NCBI GenBank assembly: GCA_003141895.1 | Contig: PLNT01000007.1 | Location: 1 to 64,000 of the forward strand | Direction: 5' to 3' | Length of the DNA stretch: 64,000 bases | From: Bacteroidales bacterium | GTDB taxonomy: Bacteria; Bacteroidota; Bacteroidia; Bacteroidales; VadinHA17 | Part shown: positions 18,358-27,991 of the stretch, one piece after another | Layout: every line of letters begins with the position of its first letter | How positions within the stretch are numbered: the first letter of the stretch is position 1 | Position numbers and translations under genes: made by a program | The notes under the pieces: model-generated | What the model saw: the letters and a program-made list of their open reading frames with translations, nothing else | The model's database searches: none | What the model was told of the DNA's origin: nothing

Positions 18358-18400
18358 AACGTTGTGCGGTTTGCGGTATAAACTTTAGGAAATACATAAT

Positions 18401-20323
18401 ATGATAAATTTCAGCTATACAATTTGGATCCTTATTCTGCCTTTTTTTATGTTTCTGCTTCTTGGTCTGGCAGGACATAAACTTTTCAAAGCAAAGCTTT
18501 CAGGTTTGCTGGGAACCGGTGGATTGGGAATTATTACAATACTTTCTTACATAACAGCTTACCGCTATTTTTTCGTAACAGGTAAAATAGAGGGAGCTTT
18601 TCAGAAAATAACAGCTGTTAATATAACATGGCTTCAGTTTACAGATAAGCTTCATATTGATATGGGCGTTTTGCTCGACCCTATTTCAGTTATGATGCTG
18701 GTAGTCATAACCACTGTTTCCCTTATGGTTCATATATACAGTCTTGGATACATGAAAGGAGAAAAAGGATTTGAGCGTTTCTTCTCCTTTCTTTCACTCT
18801 TCAGTTTTTCAATGCTTGGGTTGGTTCTTGCAACAAATATTTTCCAGATGTACATTTTCTGGGAGCTTGTCGGTGTTTCTTCATTTTTGCTCATCGGGTT
18901 CTACTATCAGAAACCATCAGCTGTTAGGGCTTCAAAAAAGGCTTTTATTGTCACCAGATTTGCTGACCTTGGCTTCCTGATAGGAATTCTGATTCTATCG
19001 TTTAATACAAAAACATTCGATTTTATTACCCTCACTAATCCAACGGGAACAGCTATTTTGCAGGGGACCGGTATCGGTTTCCTGGGCCTTTCAATAATGA
19101 CATGGTCGATGATCTTCGTGTTTATGGGAGGTGTTGGTAAGTCAGCAATGTTTCCATTCCATATTTGGCTTCCTGACGCAATGGAAGGTCCTACACCTGT
19201 TTCAGCACTTATTCATGCGGCAACTATGGTTGTTGCCGGGGTATACCTGGTTGCAAGGATGTTTCCAATCTACGCTATCTCTGCACCTGTCGCACTCCAT
19301 GTTGTTGCATATGTTGGTGCATTTTCATCGCTGTTCGCGGCTATAATTGCATGTACACAGACAGATATAAAAAGAGTACTGGCATATTCTACCATGTCGC
19401 AGATTGGTATGATGATGTGTGCTCTTGGAGTAGCCAGTTATGGCGGAGAGGAAGGATTAGGGTATATGGCTTCAATGTTTCACCTGTTTACTCATGCTAT
19501 GTTCAAAGCACTTCTATTCCTTGGTGCAGGAGCAATCATTCATGCAGTTCACAGTAATTATATGACTGACATGGGAGGTCTGCGCAAATATCTACCGATT
19601 ACTCACATTACTTTTCTGATCGCATGTCTGACAATTGCAGGAATTCCTCCTTTCTCAGCTTTTTTCAGTAAGGATGAAATCTTAACTGCTGCTTTCCATA
19701 GTAATAAAATTCTGTTTGGGGTTGAATACGCAGTGGCTGGTCTGACAGCTTTTTATATGTTCAGACTCTATTTCAATATTTTCTGGGGAAAAGATACTCA
19801 GTATCACCATACACCCCATGAAGCTCCTGCAACAATGACAATTCCTCTGATTTTACTGGCTATTGCTTCTTTGTTTACGGGCTTTATTCCATTTAATAAA
19901 CTGGTTACTTCGGATAGCAAAGTACTGGAAAGTGGCCTTGAAATGATGATAGCAATACCTTCAGTGCTGATAGGCTTATTAGGAATTGGAATCGCATATG
20001 TTATGTACCGAAAAGAAACTTCAATACCCGACAGGCTCGCAACAACATTTAAATACGGATACAAATGGGCATACAATAAATTTTATATTGATGAACTGTA
20101 TCTGTTTGTTACAAAAAAGATCATTTTCAGATATATAGCTCAACCGGTTGCATGGTTTGACCGGCATATTGTTGATGGCACGATGAATGCAATTGCAACT
20201 GTAACCCAGGTAATATCATTCAGAATCAGAGGATTTCAATCGGGACAGCTGCAGAAGTACGCTTTTGTATTTATTACGGGAGTGATCATGCTTGCAATAT
20301 TTTTTATTTACCTGTGGAAGTAA
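18401..20323 (+). CDS. nuoL: NADH-quinone oxidoreductase-like subunit L
   Basis: Antiporter-like proton channel at the distal end of the membrane arm, 640 residues. The glutamate motif IFWELVGVSSFLLIGFYY (about 149-166), LPDAMEGPTPVSALIHAATM and the C-terminal long amphipathic helix region are present, so this is full length. The gap from nuoK is 43 bp. Confidence 0.94.
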   Translation: MINFSYTIWILILPFFMFLLLGLAGHKLFKAKLSGLLGTGGLGIITILSYITAYRYFFVTGKIEGAFQKITAVNITWLQFTDKLHIDMGVLLDPISVMMLVVITTVSLMVHIYSLGYMKGEKGFERFFSFLSLFSFSMLGLVLATNIFQMYIFWELVGVSSFLLIGFYYQKPSAVRASKKAFIVTRFADLGFLIGILILSFNTKTFDFITLTNPTGTAILQGTGIGFLGLSIMTWSMIFVFMGGVGKSAMFPFHIWLPDAMEGPTPVSALIHAATMVVAGVYLVARMFPIYAISAPVALHVVAYVGAFSSLFAAIIACTQTDIKRVLAYSTMSQIGMMMCALGVASYGGEEGLGYMASMFHLFTHAMFKALLFLGAGAIIHAVHSNYMTDMGGLRKYLPITHITFLIACLTIAGIPPFSAFFSKDEILTAAFHSNKILFGVEYAVAGLTAFYMFRLYFNIFWGKDTQYHHTPHEAPATMTIPLILLAIASLFTGFIPFNKLVTSDSKVLESGLEMMIAIPSVLIGLLGIGIAYVMYRKETSIPDRLATTFKYGYKWAYNKFYIDELYLFVTKKIIFRYIAQPVAWFDRHIVDGTMNAIATVTQVISFRIRGFQSGQLQKYAFVFITGVIMLAIFFIYLWK

Positions 20324-20348
20324 CTGAATTTTAGAAAAGATTTTAATT

Positions 20349-21854
20349 ATGGATATTTTATCTCTGTTTGTAGTAATCCCGGTATTAACAATCACAGCGA
20401 TCCTGTTTTTAAAAGATACCCGACAGGTGCGTCTGGTGTCAGCATTTGGAATGGGGCTTCAGCTATTAATGGCTGCATTGCTGGTTTTTCTGTATTTAAC
20501 AGCACGTCATGCCGGAAATAGTGATGAGATGTTGTTTATAAGGGATTATTTATGGTTCAAGAGTCTTAATATCCATTACGCCGTGGGCGTTGATGGAATT
20601 TCTGTTGCTATGATAGCATTGACCTCGCTGGTCGTTTTCGCAGGGATTTTTGCATCGTGGGAAGTTGAATTTCTCAGAAAAGAATTTTTTATTTCCCTTA
20701 TTCTTTTGGCTACCGGAGTTTTCGGATTCTTTATCTCAATAGATCTCTTTACCATGTTCCTGTTCTATGAACTTGCTGTCATTCCAATGTATCTGTTGAT
20801 AGGGATCTGGGGAAGCGGACCTAAAGAATATTCGGCAATGAAACTCACAATCATGCTTATGGGTGGTTCCGCGCTTCTTCTGGTAGGATTGCTTGGAATT
20901 TATTTCAATTCTTCACCTGACGCAACCAAACTTACCTTCAATATTCTTGAGATTTCAAAAGTTGTTATTCCACTCCCTGCTCAGAGAATCTTCTTCCCTC
21001 TCACATTCCTGGGATTTGGAGTACTCGGGGCATTATTTCCTTTTCATACATGGTCTCCTGATGGCCATGCCTCTGCACCTACAGCTGTTTCGATGTTGCA
21101 TGCAGGCGTTCTTATGAAACTTGGTGGTTATGGTGCTTTCAGAGTCGCTATATTCCTAATGCCTGAGGCAGCTCATGAATTATCCTGGATATTTATTATC
21201 CTCACATCAATAAGTGTTGTTTACGGAGCATTTGGAGCAATTGCGCAGAAAGATTTAAAATATATTAATGCATATTCCTCGGTGAGTCATTGCGGACTTG
21301 TTCTCTTTGCCGTATTGATGATGAATCAGACTGCTATGAACGGTGCGATAATCCAGATGATCTCCCACGGTTTAATGACAGCATTATTCTTTGCTCTTAT
21401 TGGAATGCTTTATGGGAGAACACATACCCGACTAATAAATGAAATGGGTGGTCTTATGAAGGTCATTCCCTTTTTATCAGTTTGTTATGTAATTGCCGGT
21501 CTTGCTTCCCTCGGACTTCCCGGACTAAGTGGTTTTGTCGCTGAAATGACAATCTTCGTCGGAGCATTTCAGCACCATGAACTTTTTTACCGGATTGTTA
21601 CAATAATGGCAGTATCATCAATAGTTATCACCGCAGTATATATTCTGAGAGTTATCGCGATTTTATTACTTGGACCAACAACCAATGAACATTTTGAACA
21701 TCTTCCTGATGCTAAATGGTTTGAAAAAATATCGGTAATAACATTGATCGGTGCAGTTGCTGCTATTGGTCTTGTACCTTTCTGGCTTTCAACAATGATC
21801 GGTACCAGTCTGCATCCTATTATTAATAAAATTCTTGCGCTTAATCCGTTTTGA
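20349..21854 (+). CDS. nuoM: NADH-quinone oxidoreductase-like subunit M
   Basis: Antiporter-like proton channel, 501 residues, about 14 helices. The functional glutamate lies in FLFYELAVIPMYLLIGIWG, and the lysine/histidine helix region includes THTWSPDGHASAPTAVSMLH-type sequence (FHTWSPDGHASAPTAVSM). Full length; 25 bp after nuoL. Confidence 0.94.
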   Translation: MDILSLFVVIPVLTITAILFLKDTRQVRLVSAFGMGLQLLMAALLVFLYLTARHAGNSDEMLFIRDYLWFKSLNIHYAVGVDGISVAMIALTSLVVFAGIFASWEVEFLRKEFFISLILLATGVFGFFISIDLFTMFLFYELAVIPMYLLIGIWGSGPKEYSAMKLTIMLMGGSALLLVGLLGIYFNSSPDATKLTFNILEISKVVIPLPAQRIFFPLTFLGFGVLGALFPFHTWSPDGHASAPTAVSMLHAGVLMKLGGYGAFRVAIFLMPEAAHELSWIFIILTSISVVYGAFGAIAQKDLKYINAYSSVSHCGLVLFAVLMMNQTAMNGAIIQMISHGLMTALFFALIGMLYGRTHTRLINEMGGLMKVIPFLSVCYVIAGLASLGLPGLSGFVAEMTIFVGAFQHHELFYRIVTIMAVSSIVITAVYILRVIAILLLGPTTNEHFEHLPDAKWFEKISVITLIGAVAAIGLVPFWLSTMIGTSLHPIINKILALNPF

Positions 21855-21892
21855 TCTGTGTGTTTGTAAATGTTTTTGGATAATTTAATAAT

Positions 21893-23314
21893 ATGAGTCT
21901 AGGTACTTTTTTAATAATGCGTCACGAACTGCTTCTTATTACTGCAGCTCTTCTTGTATTGATTGCCGAATTATTCTGGAATCCTGAAAAAAAGAAAGGC
22001 ATAAGCCACTTTTCTCTGATCCTCTTTGGAGTGATCACAATTATTGGTTTCCTGCCTTCACCTGAAGGATCAATCTTTGGAGGTATGTATGTTTCATCTG
22101 GTACAAGACTTCTGATGAAGAATATTCTGAATATCGGTACCCTGATTGTATTCATTCAGTCAATCGGATGGCTTAAAAAGGAAGAAAACGTTGAAAAGGT
22201 AAGTGAGTATTTTTTGTTGCTGATTTCAACTCTGGTCGGAATGAATTTCATGATATCTGCAGGTCATTTTTTAATATTTTATATAGGAATTGAACTGGCG
22301 ATAATTCCAATAGCAGCTCTTGCCGCTTATGACCGTTACAAGAACAAATCAGCTGAAGCAGGTATTAAACTAATTTTGTCATCAGCATTATCTTCGGGTA
22401 TATTGCTATATGGAATATCGATGATATATGGGACGACAGGTACTTTGTATTTCAATGAGGTTGCTGCATTATTTGGGAATACCAATCTTCAGATACTTGG
22501 TTTCATCTTCTTTTTTGCAGGCATGGCCTTTAAAATATCAATCGTTCCGTTCCACCTGTGGACAGCTGACGTATATGAAGGTTCGCCGGTAAATATTACA
22601 TCGTATCTTTCTGTCATTTCGAAAGGAGCATCTGTTTTTATATTAATGATTATCCTTTTTACGGTATTTCCTGTAATAATAGCAACCTGGCAGAAAACGA
22701 TATTTGTTGTCTCCGTTCTTACAATGACTATCGGTAATCTCTTTGCAATAAGGCAGCAAAATCTCAAGAGATTTCTTGCATTCTCTTCAATATCGCAGGC
22801 AGGTTATATTCTCCTTGGCATGATTGGAGGAAATCAGCTTGGAATGGCGTCAATTATTTATTATATCCTGGTATATGTTTTTTCAAATCTGGGAGCTTTC
22901 GGTGTTGTTGCAGCTATTTCAAATGCAAAAGGGAAAGAGAACATTGATGATTATAATGGTCTTTATCATACAAATCCAAAACTAAGCCTGGTTATGACGC
23001 TGGCATTATTCTCTCTTGCAGGTATCCCTCCTGTTGCCGGTTTTTTCGGAAAGTTCTTTCTGTTTACCGCAGCTGCACAAAAAGGTTTTTATCTTCTTGT
23101 TTTTATCGCTGTTCTTAATACAATAATATCCTTATATTATTATCTACTTGTTGTTAAGGCAATGTTTATTTCTAAAAGTGATACGCCAATAGAATCATTT
23201 AAAAGCGATATTTCGACACGGATAGCACTTGGCATATGCATTGCAGGTATAGTGTTAACCGGCTTTGCTAGTATTATATTTGAGGTTATAAGAAATTTAA
23301 GTTTCGGAGTATAA
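21893..23314 (+). CDS. nuoN: NADH-quinone oxidoreductase-like subunit N
   Basis: Third antiporter-like channel, 473 residues, with FYIGIELAIIPIAALAAYDR and FKISIVPFHLWTADVYEGSP motifs. A second ATG at 21917 (MRHELLLI) is an alternative start nearer the first helix. Last recognised nuo gene; a small unknown gene follows at 72 bp. Confidence 0.93.
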   Translation: MSLGTFLIMRHELLLITAALLVLIAELFWNPEKKKGISHFSLILFGVITIIGFLPSPEGSIFGGMYVSSGTRLLMKNILNIGTLIVFIQSIGWLKKEENVEKVSEYFLLLISTLVGMNFMISAGHFLIFYIGIELAIIPIAALAAYDRYKNKSAEAGIKLILSSALSSGILLYGISMIYGTTGTLYFNEVAALFGNTNLQILGFIFFFAGMAFKISIVPFHLWTADVYEGSPVNITSYLSVISKGASVFILMIILFTVFPVIIATWQKTIFVVSVLTMTIGNLFAIRQQNLKRFLAFSSISQAGYILLGMIGGNQLGMASIIYYILVYVFSNLGAFGVVAAISNAKGKENIDDYNGLYHTNPKLSLVMTLALFSLAGIPPVAGFFGKFFLFTAAAQKGFYLLVFIAVLNTIISLYYYLLVVKAMFISKSDTPIESFKSDISTRIALGICIAGIVLTGFASIIFEVIRNLSFGV

Positions 23315-23386
23315 TTTAAATAAAAAAGACAAAAGGAAAGAAATCCAAAGCGAAACGCGTAACAATAAATAATTAACGATTTGAAT

Positions 23387-23728
23387 ATGGCTTTAAATAA
23401 TGCAAAACATATTATAGGCGAGATCGATGGAGTACGGTGCACAATTATTGAAACAGGTGCGACACTTGAGCGGATCGCATTCCTGAACGATTTATTAAGC
23501 TTCAACAACCTTGAAGTCAAAGAGATGAAGGAAATGTCAGAGCTTACTGACTCAGAAGTGAAATATACAATTGGAGTAACAAACCTTATTTTTAATCCTG
23601 TTTTCGCTGTTTACGAAAGGCAATTGAAAACCAGGGAAGGCGGATTTGTCACACCAGGTTACTGGAAACAGGAATGTATTGAATGCGATCCCAGATACTG
23701 GATGAGGCGAAAACAGGTAAAGGAATGA
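23387..23728 (+). CDS. Small hypothetical protein downstream of nuoN
   Basis: A 113-residue soluble protein that I do not recognise. No signal peptide or membrane helix is visible. The first half is compatible with an alpha/beta fold (EIDGVRCTIIETGATLERI), and the C-terminal third contains one CxxC pair in ECIECDPRYWMRRK. The ATG at 23387 is preferred to the in-frame TTG at 23381. Same strand and 72 bp after nuoN, so possibly the last gene of the nuo transcript; a role in complex assembly is only a guess from position. Confidence 0.6.
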   Translation: MALNNAKHIIGEIDGVRCTIIETGATLERIAFLNDLLSFNNLEVKEMKEMSELTDSEVKYTIGVTNLIFNPVFAVYERQLKTREGGFVTPGYWKQECIECDPRYWMRRKQVKE

Positions 23729-23861
23729 TAAATTTGATGATCAGTGATCTATTCTGAAGATCAATCAATTAAATATAAAAATTAGCAAACCTCATTATTT
23801 TTCTTAATATTTACCAGAATTTAAGGACCTAGTTTAGATATTTACCCAGCTGATCTACTTC

Positions 23862-26372
23862 ATGAAACTATCCACAAAGTTTCTTGCTATACCCATAGTA
23901 ATTGCATCATTTTCGTACCTGTTTTACTCAGGTTATAAGGATGTAAAAAACAAAACCTTAAATGATTTTAACGTACAACAGTTTACCCTGGCTAAGCAAG
24001 CTTCAAGGGGTATTGAAAGTTTCTTTATTTATTATCAGCGCGAACTTTCATTTTTATCAAAGATTGAATATGTGTCTGACCTTAATGACCAGGGCAAAAA
24101 CCTCCTGGCTGATTTTTTTAATAATCATTCGGATCAGATTGAAGCTATTACTATAGTTGATTCAAAAGGAATTCTATTGTATACTTATCCCCTGAATTCT
24201 AATGTTATCGGACAGAATATTTACAACCAGAAACACATAAAGACTGTAATTGAATCTCATAAACCCACTGTAAGTGATGTATTTAATTCAGTGCAGGGTT
24301 TCAGGGCTATTGCTTACCATGTCCCAATTATTAAAGGCAATGATTATAAAGGAAGTATAGCAATATTAATACCTATTGAGAAACTTGGAAAAAGGTTTGT
24401 GGAAAATATCAGGATAAGTGAAAAGGGTTACGGGTGGATGATGAGTGAATCCGGAATTGAGCTATTCAGTCCCTCACTCAATGAGACCGGCAAAAATGTA
24501 AAAGAAATATTCAGAGATGAACCTTCGGTTTTGGAGTTGATAAATAAAACATCAATTGATTCTTCCGGCACAGCAACATGCTATTTTAAAGCAGGTGAAA
24601 ATAGGAACAAAGCTGATTTAAAAGTGCTGGCAGCCTTTTACCGTGTACCTCTGGTAAATACATTCTGGACAATATTGATTTTTACACCTGAAAAAGAAGT
24701 TTACGCAAAGCTTATTTCATACCGAAATCGTCTGTATATTCTTATTGCACTGATCATCATTGTAATCAGCATATACTTTTACCTCACACTTAAGGCAAGT
24801 AATGTTCTTAAGGAAGAGAAAAAAAGAAAAGCGATTGAAAAAACACTAATTGAAAGCGAAAAAAGATTCAGAGTAATGTTTGAATTATCACCTGCAGGTA
24901 TAATTCTTATTGATGAAAAAGGAAAGGTGATTGAAGTAAACACAGCCTTCTGCAACACTCTTGGATATTCAAGAAAGGAAATAATTGGGAATACAATCAA
25001 TTTATTTGCAAAACCGGGGAAAGGCAACAATATAGAATATAATATATCGAAAATATTATCAGGAAAGACGCTTATACATGAAGTTGAAAATATTAGAAAA
25101 GATGGAACTACCTGTATAGCAGCTCTCTATGAAACTATGATCATCCTTCCTGATGGTACGTCAGGAATACTTACAGTTTCGAACGATATTACTGAAAAGA
25201 AACGGATACAAACAGAGCTTATTAGGGCAAAAGAAAAAGCTGAAGAAAGCGATAAATTGAAATCAGCTTTCCTTACAAACATGTCGCATGAACTCAGAAC
25301 ACCGTTGAATGCAATAATAGGTTTCTCAGGTTTAATGATTGAATCCGGACTGGATAAAGATACAATCCCATACTCTCATATTATTTTAAAAAGCGGTCAA
25401 CATCTATTGACTTTGGTTGAGGATATATTTGACATAACGATGATTGAATCTGGCCAGATAAAAATCAAATACGAAAGAGCTGAGATAGTAGCACTTTTGC
25501 ATGAGGTGCACGATATAATCTATGGGGAAAGATTAAAGGAAGAGAAGACATCAGTTGAGCTGAATCTGAATCTCGATGGGCTTCAGAATCACAAATATCT
25601 GGTAACAGACCCTATAAAATTGAAACAGGTTTTAATGAATTTATTGAGGAATGCTTTAAAGTTCACCGATAAAGGATTCATTGAATTTGGCTTTAGTGAA
25701 ATAAAAGAAGAAGAGGCGAATTATTTACAATTTTATATAAAAGATACTGGTATCGGTATAGATAAATCGTATCATGACGTCATATTTAATATTTTCCGGC
25801 AAATTGATGATACACATACGCGTAAAGCCGGTGGAATGGGAATTGGATTGTCAATTGCAAAAAAGACAGTTGAAATGCTTGGCGGTAAAATATGGGTGGA
25901 ATCGGAACCTGCGAAAGGATCCACTTTTTATTTTACAATTCCTGAATCGGAAAATAGGAACGAAAAATTAAAACTACTAAAGAAAAATGTATTGATTATG
26001 GAAAAAAATTACGCTGGTAAAACAATTCTGATAGCAGAAGATGAACAATCGAATTTTGATTTCCTTAGAATATTATTTAACAGAATGAATATTAGAGTCT
26101 TATGGGCAAAAGACGGTAATGAGGCAGTTAGCCTTTGTGAGAGTGATTCTTCTATAGATCTTGTCCTGATGGATATCAAAATGCCCTTTTTAAACGGATT
26201 TGAGGCTACCAGGTTAATTAAAATTAAAAGGCCGGGGTTACCCATCATAGCTCAAACAGCTTATGCCATGAGTTCTGACAAAGAGGAAGCCACAAATGCC
26301 GGTTGCGATGGATATTTATCCAAGTCACTTAAGATCAATCAGATAATAGAAGTTTTAGAGAATTATTTATAA
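23862..26372 (+). CDS. Hybrid sensor histidine kinase (Cache-PAS-HisKA-HATPase-REC)
   Basis: Membrane-bound two-component sensor, 836 residues. Order: membrane helix (about 6-22); extracytoplasmic double-Cache-like sensor (about 40-280, with the segment DQIEAITIVDSKGILLYTYP); second helix (about 287-310); PAS domain (about 330-440); HisKA with phospho-acceptor H476 in NMSHELRTPLNAIIGFSG; HATPase (N box NLLRNALKF, G box GMGIGLSIAKK); and a C-terminal receiver with phosphorylated aspartate D771 in LVLMDIKMPF. There is no output domain, so it must signal through another protein. Its gene neighbours do not reveal the ligand; Cache domains usually bind small organic acids or amino acids. Confidence 0.9.
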   Translation: MKLSTKFLAIPIVIASFSYLFYSGYKDVKNKTLNDFNVQQFTLAKQASRGIESFFIYYQRELSFLSKIEYVSDLNDQGKNLLADFFNNHSDQIEAITIVDSKGILLYTYPLNSNVIGQNIYNQKHIKTVIESHKPTVSDVFNSVQGFRAIAYHVPIIKGNDYKGSIAILIPIEKLGKRFVENIRISEKGYGWMMSESGIELFSPSLNETGKNVKEIFRDEPSVLELINKTSIDSSGTATCYFKAGENRNKADLKVLAAFYRVPLVNTFWTILIFTPEKEVYAKLISYRNRLYILIALIIIVISIYFYLTLKASNVLKEEKKRKAIEKTLIESEKRFRVMFELSPAGIILIDEKGKVIEVNTAFCNTLGYSRKEIIGNTINLFAKPGKGNNIEYNISKILSGKTLIHEVENIRKDGTTCIAALYETMIILPDGTSGILTVSNDITEKKRIQTELIRAKEKAEESDKLKSAFLTNMSHELRTPLNAIIGFSGLMIESGLDKDTIPYSHIILKSGQHLLTLVEDIFDITMIESGQIKIKYERAEIVALLHEVHDIIYGERLKEEKTSVELNLNLDGLQNHKYLVTDPIKLKQVLMNLLRNALKFTDKGFIEFGFSEIKEEEANYLQFYIKDTGIGIDKSYHDVIFNIFRQIDDTHTRKAGGMGIGLSIAKKTVEMLGGKIWVESEPAKGSTFYFTIPESENRNEKLKLLKKNVLIMEKNYAGKTILIAEDEQSNFDFLRILFNRMNIRVLWAKDGNEAVSLCESDSSIDLVLMDIKMPFLNGFEATRLIKIKRPGLPIIAQTAYAMSSDKEEATNAGCDGYLSKSLKINQIIEVLENYL

Positions 26373-26378
26373 TTTCGT

Positions 26379-26406
26379 GTAGGGAACAGTCGCGACTGTT
26401 CCCTAC
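26379..26406. repeat. 28-bp perfect palindrome between convergent genes
   Basis: GTAGGGAACAGTCG is followed directly by its reverse complement CGACTGTTCCCTAC with no spacer. It occupies the 37-bp gap between the kinase stop and the aroE stop. A bidirectional terminator role is possible, though no long T run follows on either strand; a mobile or REP-type repeat is the alternative. Confidence 0.75.
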
Positions 26407-26409
26407 GTG

Positions 26410-27162
26410 TTATTTAATATCATTATTCCATATCTCCCACGATTTTTCAGCCTGCGAATGCAGCATCTTTATTCCGCTTACAATAGTGCATCCATGCTCG
26501 GCTCCCATTCTTAGAAATGCAGTAAGTTCAGGATTATAAACCAGATCAAACAGGATGTGATTTTTATTCAGTCTCTTATAATCAATATCGGGCTTTGCTT
26601 GAATGTTTGGGAACATACCAAGAGGTGTTGCATTAATTATCAGCTGCCTGCTATCGATAATCGAGGAATCAAGGTCGGAATAAATTAACATTCCGGGTTT
26701 TCTTTCTCTTGAAACCCTGTCAACTTTTAATCCTAATTTTTCAAGCACATAACATATTGCTTTTGAACTCCCTCCTGTGCCTAAGACAAGTGCATTTCTG
26801 ACATTTTTATCAATGAATGGTAAAAGGGTGTCTCTGATACCCGTCACATCACTATTATAACCGTATAACCCGAGGCTGCCCGACTGACGTAGTATTTTTA
26901 TTACGTTAACTGCACCTATTTCGGAAGCCTCCGTTTCGACTTTATTAAGAAACCTTATTATGCTTGTTTTATACGGAATTGTAACATTCAATCCACAAAG
27001 TTCATTATCTGAATTAACTATGTCCCTGAAGTGATCGAGATTTTCCAGGGGAAAATTTTCGTAAACACAATCAGTAATTTTCTCTTTAATGAATTTTTCA
27101 GTGAAGTATTTTTTCGAAAAAGAATGACCAAGTGGATAACCAATGAGACCGAATTTTCTCAT
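26410..27162 (-). CDS. aroE: Shikimate dehydrogenase
   Basis: NADPH-dependent reduction of 3-dehydroshikimate to shikimate in aromatic amino acid synthesis. 250 residues from MRKFGLIGYPLGHSFSKKYF; the frame is open 16 codons further upstream, but the family begins at this motif. NVTIPYKTSI contains the catalytic lysine, GTGGSSKAICYVL is the NADP loop, and NATPLGMFP and the C-terminal GIKMLHSQAE complete the family set. It is the last gene of a TPR-comA-aroE unit. Confidence 0.92.
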   Translation of the reverse strand: MRKFGLIGYPLGHSFSKKYFTEKFIKEKITDCVYENFPLENLDHFRDIVNSDNELCGLNVTIPYKTSIIRFLNKVETEASEIGAVNVIKILRQSGSLGLYGYNSDVTGIRDTLLPFIDKNVRNALVLGTGGSSKAICYVLEKLGLKVDRVSRERKPGMLIYSDLDSSIIDSRQLIINATPLGMFPNIQAKPDIDYKRLNKNHILFDLVYNPELTAFLRMGAEHGCTIVSGIKMLHSQAEKSWEIWNNDIK

Positions 27163-27206
27163 TTTAAAATGGTTAGATATTAAATAAATAATCCATAACT
27201 TATTAA

Positions 27207-27983
27207 TCAATGCTGCAGTTCCTCCGGCAGAAATTGAGAAAATGTATCGCTCCGCAATCCAAGCCTGAGTGATTCCAGGGGAATAATTTCAGTTGGTGCA
27301 ATATTTCCCAGGTTTACATTTGCTCCGAAATTTTTAATAAACCATGCTTGCTGAGATTTCAAAGGAGCTTCCCATATAACATTCTCAAGTTTTACATGCT
27401 CGGCAATTCCACATATAATCTCATTATTTACAGATCCGTCCTCGTTGTAAATACCTATGGTACCTGATTCTCTTGCCTCTGCTATTACTTTAACAGAACC
27501 TGCTGATAATTCAGATTTCATCATTGCAACCCATTCTTCAGGCGAATATATGATATTCTTTTTCTTGGAGCCAACTTCGGAAATGACAGTTCCCCTTTCT
27601 GAAAGCTTATGTATATAATCGAGTTTTCTTTTATGGTCAAATTCATAAGAGCCATCTGAAACTTCGACAAGCCCGATTTCATTTTTGTCGAGAAATTCAA
27701 TAAATTCTTTGAACATATTTCGGATAATAAAGGCTTCGAAAAGCGTTCCACCAAAGTAGGGTATAACGTCCGATTTCTTATATATTCTAATTTTCTTTTC
27801 AAATCCGGGAGTGATTAGAGAGGTACCAAATCCCAGCTTAACAAAATCAGTGTATTCGCTTCCAACTGACATAAAGTCTTCAGCTTCCCTAATGCTTAAA
27901 CCTTTATCCATAACCATTGTGATACCTGAATTTCGCGGTTTTAAAGTCCTTTCAGGTAAAAACGGAAGCAATTTCTTCATCAC
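27207..27983 (-). CDS. comA: Phosphosulfolactate synthase (ComA family)
   Basis: Adds sulfite to phosphoenolpyruvate to make (R)-2-phospho-3-sulfolactate, the first step of the archaeal-type coenzyme M route and of bacterial sulfolactate formation. 258 residues; TIM-barrel family features are NSGITMVMDKGL, YTDFVKLGFGTS, VIPYFGGTLFEAF, GLVEVSDGSYEF, VIAEARESGTIGIY and LGNIAPTEIIPLESLRLGLR. No comB, comC or comDE gene is nearby. Flanked 8 bp upstream by a TPR gene and 44 bp downstream by aroE. The physiological product in this organism is unknown; sulfolactate or a sulfonolipid precursor are alternatives to coenzyme M. Confidence 0.88.
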   Translation of the reverse strand: MMKKLLPFLPERTLKPRNSGITMVMDKGLSIREAEDFMSVGSEYTDFVKLGFGTSLITPGFEKKIRIYKKSDVIPYFGGTLFEAFIIRNMFKEFIEFLDKNEIGLVEVSDGSYEFDHKRKLDYIHKLSERGTVISEVGSKKKNIIYSPEEWVAMMKSELSAGSVKVIAEARESGTIGIYNEDGSVNNEIICGIAEHVKLENVIWEAPLKSQQAWFIKNFGANVNLGNIAPTEIIPLESLRLGLRSDTFSQFLPEELQH

Positions 27984-27991
27984 GTAAATTA

